Below, in pieces: positions 21,493 to 32,892 of a DNA stretch of 55,206 bases. Source of the stretch: Fragilaria crotonensis. Taxonomy: Eukaryota; Bacillariophyta; Fragilariophyceae; Fragilariales; Fragilariaceae. The notes below the pieces were generated by a model, which did no database searches, was not told where the DNA came from, and was given only the letters and a program-made list of their open reading frames with translations. The stretch is taken from positions 1 through 55,206 of the forward strand of contig JAKSYS010000407.1 of the NCBI GenBank assembly GCA_022925895.1, written 5' to 3'. The translations under genes were made by a program, and so were the position numbers. How positions within the stretch are numbered: the first letter of the stretch is position 1; every line of letters begins with the position of its first letter.

Positions 21493-21749
21493 ATTAGAGG
21501 TGTCGAACTATCTCTATCTCGTTGTTTCTTGCTTCAGTCAGATTACGAGATGCGGCAACAGGATACAAAAACTTAAAAAGACTCAACATAGTGCTGGAGT
21601 ATTGACTAGGAATTGACTTAATCACATTCCGCATACGACCCTTCATTCATTTACGACGCTTCGCCAATCGCACATCGATGGCATAGTAAAAGAATCAATG
21701 TTCGACAGCCGCATTTGAAGCTGTCAAGCATCTGCTCGTAACTAAGATT
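21493..21749. other. Short convergent spacer
   Basis: 257 bp between the stops of the AAA ATPase and the alcohol dehydrogenase. It should hold both 3' UTRs; nothing else is seen. Confidence 0.5.
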
Positions 21750-22844
21750 CTATAGCTTACTTGTGGACGGCTGATCGCCGCCATTGGTACTGAAGGTAGT
21801 TATCATCGCCATACCCAATGGACTCGTATGATCCATATTCATGAGGATTTGAGCTCCTTCTTCCAAGGAGACATAGCGTTCGACTAATTGAAGGGGATCT
21901 AATCGTCCGTCCGCGATCATATTCATCAAGATTGGTAGATCATCCGAGGAAAAGCCATGTGATCCCACGAGTTCTAGTTCTCGAGCAGCGACCAAACCCA
22001 TTGGTATCTGTGGTGGATTCCCACCAATGGGCAATCCCACTTGAATCATTCGACCTGCCCGTCTGGTGCAATACACCGCGTGCTCGCACGTGGATGGGAA
22101 GCCTGCCGCATCAATCGCAACGTCTGCACCTAGCTGATTGGTAATCTTCCAAACTTGTTCCCGCACCTCCGCTGCACCAGTCGCAGAGCTCAAGATTGTA
22201 TGCGTCGCACCAAGTTCCCGCGCCTTTTTCAACGCCGATTCCGAAATATCTACTGCAATAATGGGATGAGCTCTAATAAGTTTGGAAAATATGATGCAAG
22301 ACAGTCCCAAACCACCGCATCCAAAGATTGCCACAGATTGGTCCTTCTCGAGTCGTCCCTGCTGAAGGACTGCGCGATAGGCCGTTGTGAATCGACATCC
22401 CAAGGCAGCTGCTTGAGGAAACGTAACCGTGTCGGGAATCTGCTTGACATTCCTCGTTGCACGAGGAATGGCCACATATTCGGCAAAGGATCCCCACTGC
22501 GTAAATCCAGGTTGTTTTTGATCATGACAGACCGTTGGTTTACCGACGCAACAGGACGGACAGGACCCGCACGACAAGATAAAGGGAACAACGACTCGAT
22601 CGCCGCGCTTGTGTTGGAGGGATGTGGATTGAACGACAATGCCACTCAATTCATGGCCTGGACAAAAGGGCAATCCATGAGCCTTGATGTCACCGTCGTG
22701 ACCTTTCCATCCGTGCCAATCGGAGCGACAAATGCCTGTTGCTTGGACTTGGATCAGGACTCCGTCGCTAGGTGGAACAGGAGGAATGGCCACACGTTCA
22801 ACTTGAATAGGACCATGAAAAGAATGGTAAAGGGCAGCGTTCAT
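21750..22844 (-). CDS. Zinc-dependent alcohol dehydrogenase (MDR superfamily)
   Basis: 364 residues from the ATG at 22,844. The frame is open upstream to 22,949, but that part is GTAC-rich spacer-like DNA and lacks protein character, so the inner Met (MNAALYHSF) is chosen. Catalytic zinc ligands are C39 (GICRSDW) and H64/E65 (PGHE). Structural zinc ligands C92, C95, C98 and C106 follow the C-x2-C-x2-C-x7-C spacing. The cofactor site is IFGCGGLGLS (GxGxxG) followed by an acidic residue (IIAVDIS), which favours NAD over NADP. The family oxidises alcohols or reduces aldehydes; the substrate cannot be told from the sequence. No presequence is evident, so it is probably cytosolic. It is a complete frame without breaks. 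Confidence 0.9.
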   Translation of the reverse strand: MNAALYHSFHGPIQVERVAIPPVPPSDGVLIQVQATGICRSDWHGWKGHDGDIKAHGLPFCPGHELSGIVVQSTSLQHKRGDRVVVPFILSCGSCPSCCVGKPTVCHDQKQPGFTQWGSFAEYVAIPRATRNVKQIPDTVTFPQAAALGCRFTTAYRAVLQQGRLEKDQSVAIFGCGGLGLSCIIFSKLIRAHPIIAVDISESALKKARELGATHTILSSATGAAEVREQVWKITNQLGADVAIDAAGFPSTCEHAVYCTRRAGRMIQVGLPIGGNPPQIPMGLVAARELELVGSHGFSSDDLPILMNMIADGRLDPLQLVERYVSLEEGAQILMNMDHTSPLGMAMITTFSTNGGDQPSTSKL

Positions 22845-23422
22845 TGTCTCGGCGCGTCCTCTCGTACCATTGTTCGACGGAGGAGTTGGGGAATGCTCAT
22901 GATAGTACTGTACTGTTGTACTGTGTGCAAGTACTGGAGTACCTGCCAAAGTGTACTGTATGCATACTTAGTAACTAGAGCTGACAACCGTCTGACAGAC
23001 CGCGCGAAAACGCTACCAGTGGAGTCTACAGGTACATACACGGTACACGGTACTTGTACTGGTACTCTTATGATAAAAGGTACTACCTGGTACTACATGA
23101 ACGTGGTATATGTACCGTATAAAATAACCACTAATTCAACGCAATAATCGCGGACTAACACTGGGATCTTGTATACACAGGTGCTATGCCCGCGATCACA
23201 CAAACACGGTCTATTTCTCGATGACCCCTCTTGGGTTTCGACAACCAATACACTGCTGCTATTACCCTTGTTTATGAACGAAAGGCACTCACCGCTCACC
23301 AGTCGACTTTGGTTTTCTAAACTCTGAAATCAACCATTGACTTTTCATCCTTGTTAACATTCTCTCGGTTCCAGTTGATAGTATTTAGTGTTGAATTGCT
23401 GCACCGTCAATAATCTGTCGGA
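22845..23422. other. Divergent intergenic region, GTAC-rich
   Basis: 578 bp between the starts of the minus-strand alcohol dehydrogenase and the plus-strand mannosidase fusion, so it probably holds both promoters. 22,900-23,110 is dense in GTAC words (for example GGTACTTGTACTGGTACTC). No clear TATA box could be assigned. Confidence 0.45.
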
Positions 23423-26400
23423 ATGTCGTCTGTCAAGCAACGACGGACTGGGCGTTCTAATGACTTTGCGACTACGAATATGACTGGCAGTCCTGTAGTG
23501 AGCGAAAGTTGCCTTTCAAATGATGCAGCCGAAGTGGTAATTGAAAGGTCGCCACGTCGAAGTGCTGCAGCGAAATCGAGTAAAAGCCGCAAGGGCGTTC
23601 CGTTGTCGGTATTCGCTGGACTTTGTTGCATGCTGGCAGTCTGGTTGCTCATTCCACTATACATGCTAGAATTTGGACTTTGGACAAAGTTGGAACTACA
23701 TGACATGATTCAATCCAATGTATCCGGGCTCCACGAAAAAGTCGAGATGTTACACGTCAACACCACAGCTCATGAAGATCATAATCCCAAGTTCCGGAAA
23801 CTGGAAACGGAAGTCATAGACATGCGCGTCCTGTCCGCTACTCTCCATTTGATGACCAGAAGGGAGGTGTTTGGGTGCAAGGTTGGGATTTGGATCCCAT
23901 AATACCATCTCCTGGCGATGAGCCTTTCAAGATATTCGTCATCCCTCATTCTCATTGCGATCCCGGTTGGATCAAAACTTTGATGATTACTTCCGTTCAC
24001 AAACTTCCGGAATTATCACCAGCGTCGTCAATTCACTGGCCAAGGACAAGCGCAGAAAATTTATCTGGGCTGAGATATCCTACTTTGAATGGTGGTGGAG
24101 AGAACAATCGCCCAAAATGCGAAACGTGGCAAAGAAATTAGTGCAAGATAGACAATTGGAATTTGTTACAGGTGGTTGGGTCCAACCCGATGAGGCGAAT
24201 ACGGAACTGTATGCCATGGAACTGCAATTGCAAGAAGGACATGATTGGATTCGCGAGACGCTTGGCGAGGAATTCATCCCGAAATACGGGTGGTCGATAG
24301 ATCCATTTGGATATTCCCCCACGATGGCCTATCTTCTGCACAAATTCGGGTTCGAAGGTATGCTGATTCAGAGGGTGCATTATGCCGTCAAGAAGGAATT
24401 GGCGTCCAAGAGACAGCTCGAATTCATGTGGAGGTACGTAGGGTCCTAGTTTGTGTGTCCATTATCGATTTTTTTGCTAACGACGATGCTATTCCATGTA
24501 CTTTATTCAATTCCGCCTGGGCGGTGCATGGCAAACGGTCGAGCAGGCAAACATGGGACAAAACTGGAGAACACGATATCTTTACCCATCTCATGCCCTT
24601 TTATTCGTACGATCTTCCTCATACCTGCGGTCCAGATCCATCCGTTTGTTGTCAATTTGATTTTGCTCGAATGCCTGGTGGAATGTATGGATTGTGCCCG
24701 TGGAACAAGAACCCCCAAATCACAACTTCCGCAAATGTGCACGAACGCGCAATGCTGTTGCTTGATCAGTACTTGAAAAAGGCATCTCTGTATCGAGGAA
24801 ATGCGGTCCTGATTCCAATCGGAGATGACTTTCGATATCGTACGCTGGCTGAAGCCGACACTCAATTCACGAACTATCAAGCGATATTTGATTATATTAA
24901 CAAGAATGTTCCCAATGTGCAGATTCAATTCGGCACATTAAGTGATTATTTCAAATCAGTTATTGGGACCTTTGAAACACCCATTTTGAAAGGATCATTC
25001 TTCACCTATTCGGATCGAGAACAAGATTATTGGAGCGGATATTTCACTTCTCGGGTTTCGATAAAGCACTAGATCGGAAACTCGAACGTGTGCTCTTTGC
25101 TGCGGAAAGTTTAGGTGCCACAAAGAAGGAGCTGCAGGAACCCCGACGAGCTCTATCCTTATTCCAGCATCACGACGGAGTGACCGGAACGGCCAAAACT
25201 ATTGTGGTCAATGACTATGCGGAACGAATGCACAAAGCAATCAATACTGTTCAGGCCTGGCTGCAAGCCAAGATTGCTCCCGAGGAAGGAGCAGGCTTTG
25301 GTGCGTGTTGGAAATCTGACGCACCCCGTGGTCTGTCGCAGAATCTATGCGCCGACGGCGAAGATGTGATTGTATACAATCCGCTTTCCTTCCCACAAAA
25401 TGTGGTGACATTACAATTCCGCGACAGTCGACAATGAAGGTGGAATACCCATGTGAAGAGGTACAGGCTTCAGCAGGGCCCTTGCCCACTTCAATGTTTA
25501 AATTCGACAAGAATGGCATGCTGACGGAACCGATTCAAGAAGAGTGGATGAAGTGGAAGGTGACCGCAGGAGGTGCCTACCTCTTCGTCCCGGGTACATA
25601 TGAGAAGTATTCACTTGCCCAAAGTACACAGCATGAAGGACAATGGGTCGTTTCGACCAGAGACTGGAAGAGAACGCTTGTGCAGCACGAGTACAGCGAC
25701 GAGTTCGGCAGGTCCGCGATTGTGTTAGATTTCGTTTACGAAACCAATCTGCAAGAAAACAATGAAGAATGGTTCGTCCGATTCACATCCAGCATTCAGA
25801 ACGGCGGAGTCTTTCACACCGACTTGAATGGCTTTAATTTCGATACGCACCACTACCGTGACGACATGCCTCTTCAGTCGCAAGTCTTTCCGATGCCGAC
25901 GTTGGCATCGATAGAAGATCGCAAGATGCGCATGTCCATCATCAGCGAACATGCACAAGGAACCGCCTCCCTCGAGACTGGCGCCATCGATATTTGGTTG
26001 GATCGTCGATTGTTCAAAGACGACGGCCGTGGATTGGGACAAGGTGTGCTGGATAACGTCCCGACGCGTACTAGACTCCGCGTTATGCTGGAGACAGACT
26101 TTCCGTCCGCTAAGGAGTTCGAAATTACACCCTTGTGTCGTCGCATGTGGGATGAACTCAATCATCCTCTCGAGGCCTTTGGAAGTTATGAGAAGAAAAA
26201 TGTCACAGCGGAGGCAGGTCAAGTTGAAAATCCTCCAAAGGTTGGGGGGAGTGTTTATGTCGAGAGACCTCTACTCCGTACAGAAAAACCGCGAAATACT
26301 ACGGAATTCGATACGGCGAATGTTGTTCCACCCACACCCATCGCCACCTTTGGAGATGAATCAACTCCCATTATTCCGTTTGTTATCATGGTATACAAGC

Positions 26401-27331
26401 GAGTTGAGTATCTGAAACAGTGCATTGATAGCATTCGCAAATCAGATTTCAACAAGAAACGAATACCAATCGTGATTTCGCAAGATGGCAACGTAAAGGA
26501 AGTTACCGACTATATTGAATCCCTCGCGGATGAATTTTTGATCCACCGTATCGTGCATCCCCACTCGTGTTATGATCACCCCGACGACTTTCCAGCCGAT
26601 TCGGCTGGTCGTCTTAACAAAGATTATGCTGGCGATTCCTATAAGAATCCACGAACTGGGAGCATCACGTGCTGCAAGCATCACTTCACATGGCTAATGA
26701 AAACAGTCCACTCCAATCTAACCCTTGCTGGTGGTGCAGGGGCCTCAGATCGTTTTTTCTTTCTTGAAGAAGACTACGTTGTCGCTGCCAACGTGTACGA
26801 AACTATAGTGAGTGGCGTCGGCCTCTTTGAACAAGTGAAAGCGCCCGAGGGACAAAGCTCCGACGATTACGTGTTTGGTCTCTTGTTGGATCCCGCGAAT
26901 GGCAACTCCCGACGTCCTTTAAGGAAAGATGGTTTCTACGCAACACTGTTTTTGACCGGACCCATGGTTTTGAGCAAGTCGGCCATTGGGAAAGTCATCA
27001 AATACGCCAGGGAATACTGCGAATTTGACGACTACAATTGGGATTGGAGCATCGTCCACCTCATGTCAAAATTTTCTGATTTCCTCGCATCTGTCTAGTT
27101 CCGACCCAGCCTCAAGTGAAGCACATTGGTGTCAATGGTGGAATGCACAAAATTGATCCCCTGAAACGCGAAGAAATAAAGCTCGTAGCACTGCCAACTG
27201 ACTTTCATCCCAAGGAATTTCTATCCACGCAAGTGGAATATCGTGGCGATCGGAAGGGATTTGGGGGTTGGGGACATCCAGCTGATCATGCGCATTGCCT
27301 AAACATACTTGGTAGTCCTACCAGTGGTTGA
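23423..27331 (+). CDS. Fusion of Golgi alpha-mannosidase II (GH38) and N-acetylglucosaminyltransferase II (MGAT2-like)
   Basis: The N-terminus has a basic cytosolic tail and one membrane helix ([20 protein letters not shown]), a type II Golgi anchor. The GH38 part shows HSHCDPGW (zinc), [10 protein letters not shown] (nucleophile Asp), [20 protein letters not shown] and [10 protein letters not shown] (zinc His). [19 protein letters not shown] ends its conserved part. After a linker of about 75 residues the same open frame continues as a GnT-II domain: [41 protein letters not shown] (metal-binding acidic motif), [13 protein letters not shown] and, after a frame change, [11 protein letters not shown]. 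One 113-nt intron (24,434-24,546) joins MWR to QTWD. Five single-base losses (about 23,860; 23,978; 25,055; 25,425; 27,075) break the frame, but conserved sequence resumes at once each time. In N-glycan maturation mannosidase II acts just before GnT-II. Confidence 0.88.
24434..24546 (+). other. Intron of the mannosidase II-GnT-II gene
   Basis: The donor is GTACGT after GTGGAG, the acceptor GAGCAG. Splicing joins the Arg codon of FMWR to [10 protein letters not shown] in frame, matching the uninterrupted sequence of GH38 mannosidases. 113 nt is a usual intron length for diatoms. Confidence 0.8.
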
Positions 27332-27926
27332 TTGTTCGTGGCATTGGAGTACATGGGCAATCGGAAGTGGTACGAAAAATCGATGTACATTACGGAATCG
27401 ACAGCTGTTTCAACATCGAACACGCTCGCTCATAATCTGAGTATATGGTCTTATTCAGCTCATAACAAGGAGCATGTTGATCCTTGTACTCTTGCCATTA
27501 CTCATTCTAAGAAAAAGAGCACAAGTCAAAGTGATTGGCAGTGATTCAAGCGGCCTTTTGTTGATTTCCTACGAAGAGTGTAGACGCATGATTGCGGAAC
27601 GTTCCGATATTGGCTGTCTTGAGATGTTCATCAAGCAACCACGAACTACACACGACCTTTATAAATCAAATTGAATAATTCAACGCATTAAATCTTGACT
27701 AATGCGAGTAATTGCTATCTGTCACATTCACATGTTTCGTGCCGACCGGAAGAGAAAGTTGGGGCTTCCACGCGGATTTCCTAAATAAACTTTTGTATAC
27801 TACTGGTAGTTGATTGTGTGCTTCAACAATCGGTTCCGGAACTATGTGTCGAGGAATAAAGGAACAAACGCTACTCTCTAATGGGGATGTAAGGAATGGC
27901 AATTGAAGGACTGGAGCATATTTTCG
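27332..27926. other. Convergent spacer
   Basis: 595 bp between the stops of the fusion gene and the minus-strand membrane protein. Only chance frames are seen; it should hold both 3' UTRs. Confidence 0.45.
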
Positions 27927-28706
27927 TTACTTTTTCGTCAGCCCTCCAAAGATTGCACTGATCATGAACCTCCAGGTGATTAGCACCGTTAGAGAATCAA
28001 AAATATAATCCACATCTGCCTTGGTAAGTCCACCGACCGACGAGGGCGATGACGATCCGAGGAAGGCATCGCTGGCATAGGCGAGGACGCACATTCCCAA
28101 GGTCGTCAAGAGCCATGTCTTTCCGGTGACGACAAGCATGCGGGTGATGTGACATTCCAACGTGTTGCGCATCAAAAAGGCACCAGACCACCAGCCGCTG
28201 AGGAGCCAGCATGTGGTGAGAGCGATCGAGGCAATGCCTGCCGTCTGCAAGATAGGGGCGTAATTGATATTTGGGATTGAGAGCAATGCCAAGAGCTGGT
28301 TTGGCGGCAAGAGTGTGTGAACGTGATCGAACCAAACTGGAAGGGTGTGAGCTCTAGCGCCGAATTCATCCAGCGGATCGAGCGATCGAGTAGAATCCAT
28401 TCCAGCCGATAGCAGTGCGTCCTTGTACATGTCATTCATGGAATGATCCAAGAATGAGTATAGAAACAGAGCAACTACGTCACCTGACATGGTCAATTGA
28501 TCTTCCGGAGGAGGAGGCAAAATGCCCTTGTTGTCGGTTATTTCCAAGTATAGGCGCGTCGGCTGTCGCCGGAGAGCTGTGGCATGGGGAGGGGCAAAGG
28601 CTGCGACGCCATAACGGGAGGCCAACGCAATTATTCCGATGGATGCAAGCAGCGACTGCCGACAGACACTTCGATAGCAACGACAACGCATTGGCTTGAG
28701 GGTCAA
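27927..28706 (-). CDS. Plastid-targeted integral membrane protein of unknown function
   Basis: 259 residues, one exon. A hydrophobic signal (LLASIGIIALASRYG) is followed by VAAFAPPHATALRRQPTRLY, a textbook ASAFAP motif plus a basic, hydroxylated transit region, so import into the complex plastid is well supported. The mature part has an acidic, proline-rich start (PPPPEDQLTMSGDVVALFLY) and about three membrane helices (ILQTAGIASIALTTCWLL, TWLLTTLGMCVLAYA and TVLITWRFMISAIFGGL). KADVDYIFDSLTVLITWRFM before the last helix looks conserved, but I cannot assign it to a named family. A thylakoid or envelope role is possible; function unknown. Confidence 0.83.
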   Translation of the reverse strand: MTLKPMRCRCYRSVCRQSLLASIGIIALASRYGVAAFAPPHATALRRQPTRLYLEITDNKGILPPPPEDQLTMSGDVVALFLYSFLDHSMNDMYKDALLSAGMDSTRSLDPLDEFGARAHTLPVWFDHVHTLLPPNQLLALLSIPNINYAPILQTAGIASIALTTCWLLSGWWSGAFLMRNTLECHITRMLVVTGKTWLLTTLGMCVLAYASDAFLGSSSPSSVGGLTKADVDYIFDSLTVLITWRFMISAIFGGLTKK

Positions 28707-29300
28707 CCGAAACTTGATGTTTTACTCGAATCAACTATCAAAGCAAAGACAAAATGCACTCAGGCATGGGATTGTATGCATCGATTGATACAGTAGACTG
28801 CAGATTGTAGTACAATGCACAATGCACCTGGTTCACGTTGAGTGGTGAATGATGATTAAAAGTTCCGAATGCTCACAGATGACTCGGTGTCATGATTCTC
28901 ACGAAGCATAGAGCTACTCCAGTAGACTTCGAGTAGGAATTCGAATCGCAGCTGCCTCTCTCACTCACGTCTCGCAGATTTCACACCCTCCAACCTCCAA
29001 CCACACTCATGCAGGTCTACGACCTGGTACTCGAGTACTTGTACCTGGTACAGCATAGTTGTGTATGTAGCATGCATATAGAGCAGCAGATATGCGTGCG
29101 CCAAGCATGTTCCCGAAGAGATGTCGCATTTGTTCTGTACGAGAACTTCTTCGTAGCAGCATTGAAGCAAACGATCTCCGGGTTGTCCTAAGCCAAACGT
29201 TCTCACAGCCCGACGCCGTCTGACTGTCGTTACTCGTTACATGTGTGTATTCATACAGTACTAGTACACGATGCATACGAGGACTGACTCCAGTACAATG
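28707..29300. other. GTAC-rich spacer
   Basis: About 590 bp between the start of the plastid protein gene and the left end of transposon copy 3. It should hold the promoter of the former. Palindromic words such as GGTACTCGAGTACTTGTACC occur near 29,025. No gene is seen. Confidence 0.45.
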
Positions 29301-29314
29301 TATGGCAGGTTTCA
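29299..29314 (+). repeat. Terminal inverted repeat of copy 3 (3' end of the element)
   Basis: TGTATGGCAGGTTTCA; 16 of 16 bases match the inverted end at 32,893-32,908 and 16 of 16 match the left end of copy 4 (39,665-39,680). Confidence 0.85.
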
Positions 29315-29523
29315 CCCTCAACCTTCTTTTGGTAGGTATACGTACAATCGATACCGGGCATACAAACTTGTAGAGTAAAATTCTGTAAGATCTCCGCGTG
29401 CGAATTCACTGCATCCACGATCATCATCAGAAAAGATCTCTCAAGTATACAAAATTCTAGAGTAAAAATCGGAAAGAGTGTTCTGCACACGAGCTCACAT
29501 CACAACAATCATAATCATTCAAA

Positions 29524-32500
29524 TCACTCTTCTTCATTCTTTGTCGGTGGTGCTTCTCCTTTCAACTCTGAATGGATGAAGCCCAGATCGAAGTCAAGGG
29601 GCGCACCGGTGCCCTCTTAATGCCTTTGACAGCCTCTCAATCTGTGAGAAAAGAAGTTCCTGCTGTTTTGGTGATGCGTTATTGTCCGAATTCTGGCTCG
29701 CAGCACGTTGTTTCTGTTGCTCCAAATGATGGTATGTACAAATGTATGCTCTTGCTCTTGCTGCGAACTTTTCAATTCTAACTTTTGTTAGCACGGTTTC
29801 AGGGCAGGTACAGTCTCGAACCAGCTGCTTGAAGTTGTCTCGGCCTTTCTTCTGTGAGATGGGGAGACGTCGATATACGGACTTCGAATGAGCCCAACTG
29901 TATTCTACACCTTCCCCGGCAAGCTCTGCGTGAAACTTGGGCGTGAGCGTTACTGTCACACCAAGCTGAGTGCCCAAGTACTCAAGCGCTGTTTCTTCAT
30001 CCTTGAAATCATTGCAATTAGCAAGTATGTGGCGCAGCGATGATTGTAAGTTCACTTGACCTGTGATAGGATTTTTTCTTCCCTCCAATGTGTACTGCTC
30101 TAACGATGATGTATCGATCAGCCCCCTCTCCCACAGAACCTGCATCAGACCCTTCGGTCGCCCTTCCCATCCCTGATTGATTAACTCTTTGTCCTCATAA
30201 AGGTCAACACTGTTTTTTGTCGCAAACTCCTGAAGCTCTTTCTTGGTATGGTTGCGTTGCTGCTGAAGTGTGACACCTGCTGCGGTAAGAGCATCGATAA
30301 GCATCTTCTTTGATCGTTCAACAAGTTTCCTTTTTCCCGTGGCTCGATCGTGTCTTTGTTGCTCTCGTTCTTCTGGTGACAAATACCATGGTCCGATATC
30401 TTCAGGTTTGAAGATCATGGATTGTGTATCTCCAATCCGCAAGCGAGGTGAGTATTTACCAAGGAATCCTGTGTCCGAAAGAATCGTTGTGTCTCTCATT
30501 AACGGTTGCGATCCTCCAAAGTGTTTAGACATGTGAAGTGCGTTAAGAGCCCCATTTCGTTTCCGTGCGTGTCCTTGGCTGTGATCGAAAAGGAAGACAA
30601 ACTCAAACTCTGGATACAGTACCAATAGACAATCGACTACGTCTTCAAATTGAAGACTCATATGGAAGCTATTCCAAAACCCCTCGTTGTTTGCCCCAAT
30701 GTATAAGTACTTAACAAACGGTGATTCGGTGAGGAGAGGTTTTTGATCGGTCTTCAATATCTCGTTGGCTGCTTGAACATCTATGTAAGTCTTCCCCCTT
30801 CGTCGCTCGTTGTTTATCTTCATCAACTCATCTGCCGTTAACTCTCGTCCAAATCCCAGCTCTCTTGATACGAATGCCGACAGCATGTAGCCCTCCCCTT
30901 CCGATTTAGGAAGAAGCGGTCGTTGACCTTTGGGTCCGACCCATGTCTTCGAACCCAGAAGATATTGCGCGAACACGCTTTCGTCCTGACCAACTATCAT
31001 GATTGGTTTTGCTTGCGATGACATTCGCCGGATGCTCATCGTTGCTTCTCGTCTTAGGCCTGCTGCTGCTGCTGTTGCAGAGAATCGATTCCAGTAGTCA
31101 ATGTGGAACTCGATTTTTGAAGTTCCAGCAACTATGTCTTCATAATGATATCCGAATTGCACATCGAGATCTTTGATGGTTGACGCCTCCTCCTTCGAAA
31201 TCTGAATCCATCGACGGCAGTAGGGTTCAAACTCGGTGAGATACTGTCTACAAAACTTGTTTCTATTCTCAACAACATCCTCACGTTCGTGTCCATCCAC
31301 ATAGAAGCTCTTCTTTCGGAATCATACTGAAACCCGAGCAACCGCATCCACCTCCATGCCGTGGTAAGACTTAATGATTCGAGGCCGTGAGCAACGAGGA
31401 AGGAGTCTATGGGATCCTGCTGGTTGTCAGCACTCGTTGTGGCTGTATCATCTGTGGTGGAAGGAATGGCAGCCGACGCTTCAGTAGATCCTGTGTTCGC
31501 ACTCTGCCAAATAGTGATAAGCCTTGGAATAACTTTCGATATGATAAAGTCGTGAACCCGCTCTATCGTTAACTTTGATAAATTCTTGATTGCGAATGAT
31601 ACAATCTCATCTTTAGCATCAGGAAACATTTCAAATAGTCGCGGCAGTGGTTGCTTTCCACATTGCACGTATGGATTCGGGTGCGGGAAACCTTCGCTCT
31701 GTCGGTAAGTCATGTTCCATGCTGCGACTGTTTTGTAACATGTTGCCTGCATCATTCCCAAGCTATTAAACTCATTACATACCTCCTGGCAGCACTTGTA
31801 CCAAGTCCATTGGTTCATATGTTTCAACGCCAATTGGTACGCCCGACACAAAAATGTAGATCGCTGTCGAATCTCAAAAATATCTGCTTTTGTACAGAAG
31901 TTGTCAATATCCCTTCCTATAATGACATTACGCCAGCTGTCTTCACGTTTGTGTACAGACTGTAGAACTTTTATGCGACGCTCAAGTGCTTCCTGCGGAG
32001 TTTCAGTGATGCTCCTCTGGTGATGAGAACCCTCGCCACTGATCATGCTGTCGTGTAGTATTTTTGACGGGCGAAACAAATGATATGCTTCTGGGCTACA
32101 CGGCCAATAACTGGAACCGATGGACCCCCCCACACTAGTACCAGTCCTTTGTCGCTTCGGCGGTGACTCTACTCCAGCAGATTCACCTTCCTTCGCATCA
32201 AAACTTTCACTGCCACCACTGACAGGCGTTGGTAGTATTGGTGTTGAATCGCCAATACCTGCAGGTCTTGCTCGCGTTGACGGGATATGCAGCACATTTG
32301 CTGCATATCCCATCACCATTTCCTTCCATGCTTGGTTCAAAGGGCTTGGGTACTTAACCTGCCTTGTTTCTTGCGTGAAGAAATAAAAATGTTGGTGCTG
32401 GAAACTAACACGGAAACGCCACTGTTGTTTGATCCATCAAACCGTGTCATCACGGATCAAATAATGGTGCCCTTGACATTGCTGTGTTGAATTTTCGAAC

Positions 32501-32662
32501 ATCAATTGAGAGGGAAGCATCAATGTGACCAGTCTTCTGTAGTGCTTCTACCCATGTTGCTGCAGGGAGCCAGCAGTTTGACAATCGAGGTCCGTATGTG
32601 GGATCGTCGCGAACCAACGTTACAGCCTTCACCAAAATGGTGTAAAATCCTTTGTCAGTCAT
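29524..32662 (-). pseudogene. Transposase of copy 3, D-D-E type, nearly complete but with three frame breaks
   Basis: The ATG at 32,662 starts MTDKGFYTILVKAV with the family segment TYGPRLSNCWLPAATWVEAL. Breaks occur near 32,450, 31,316 (within FQYDS / RKKSFYVDGHE) and 29,606. The N-terminal frame holds an EIRQRSTFLCRAYQ region and a helical segment TTAWRWMRLLGFQYD. The C-terminal 568-residue frame holds the core: IMIVGQDESVFAQYLL (first D), FVFLFDHSQGHARKRNGA (second D) and TPKFHAELAGEGVEYSWAH (candidate E), with GWEGRPKGLMQVLWERGLID between. The D...D-H-S-Q-G-H...P-K-F-H-A-E layout is that of DDE_3-like eukaryotic transposases related to IS630/Tc1. The family is widespread in algal and fungal genomes, mostly as hypothetical proteins. 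One or two corrected bases could make this copy coding-competent, so some breaks may be assembly errors. Confidence 0.85.
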
Positions 32663-32745
32663 CCTAACTATCAACCTCACTTGGTCAGATCGATTCTAAT
32701 GCGTGTAACGAAGGCAACGGTCAGGGTCAGGTTGATAGATAGGAG
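32661..32745 (-). repeat. Leader hairpin of copy 3
   Basis: Arms 32,661-32,680 and 32,726-32,745 pair at 17 of 20 positions (core ATCAACCT / AGGTTGAT). In gene orientation the right arm runs into the start codon at 32,662. The stem sequence is unrelated to that of copies 2 and 4. Confidence 0.7.
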
Positions 32746-32771
32746 TGCAATTGTTGAGAACAACGGTGCGC

Positions 32772-32804
32772 AATCTCATTGTGGAACGCTTGCTTCCAAC
32801 ACGA
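32772..32804 (-). repeat. Conserved subterminal block of the transposon leader (copy 3)
   Basis: Reverse complement of the block starting TCGTGTTGGAAGCAAGCG, also at 9425-9457 and 39,762-39,794. Confidence 0.7.
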
Positions 32805-32892
32805 GAAATTCTTCCGCGTATGATAGCAGACCTTAATTTCTATTGGCTGCATGTACATTTTGTACTGCATTCTAGCGCAAGGAAATCTGAGA

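Noticed and set aside
22155..23147. 330-codon plus-strand frame
   Set aside because: It is antisense to the alcohol dehydrogenase, whose zinc and cofactor motifs are all intact.
25347..27098. Mannosidase and GnT-II as two neighbouring genes
   Set aside because: One open frame covers the end of the first domain, the linker and most of the second, with no stop or spacer between.
26380..27331. The glycosyltransferase part as GnT-I (MGAT1)
   Set aside because: KHHFTW, FLEED, DDYNWDW and the GWG..DH..C end are GnT-II features; the GnT-I pattern (VVEDDLE, WDDWMR) is absent.
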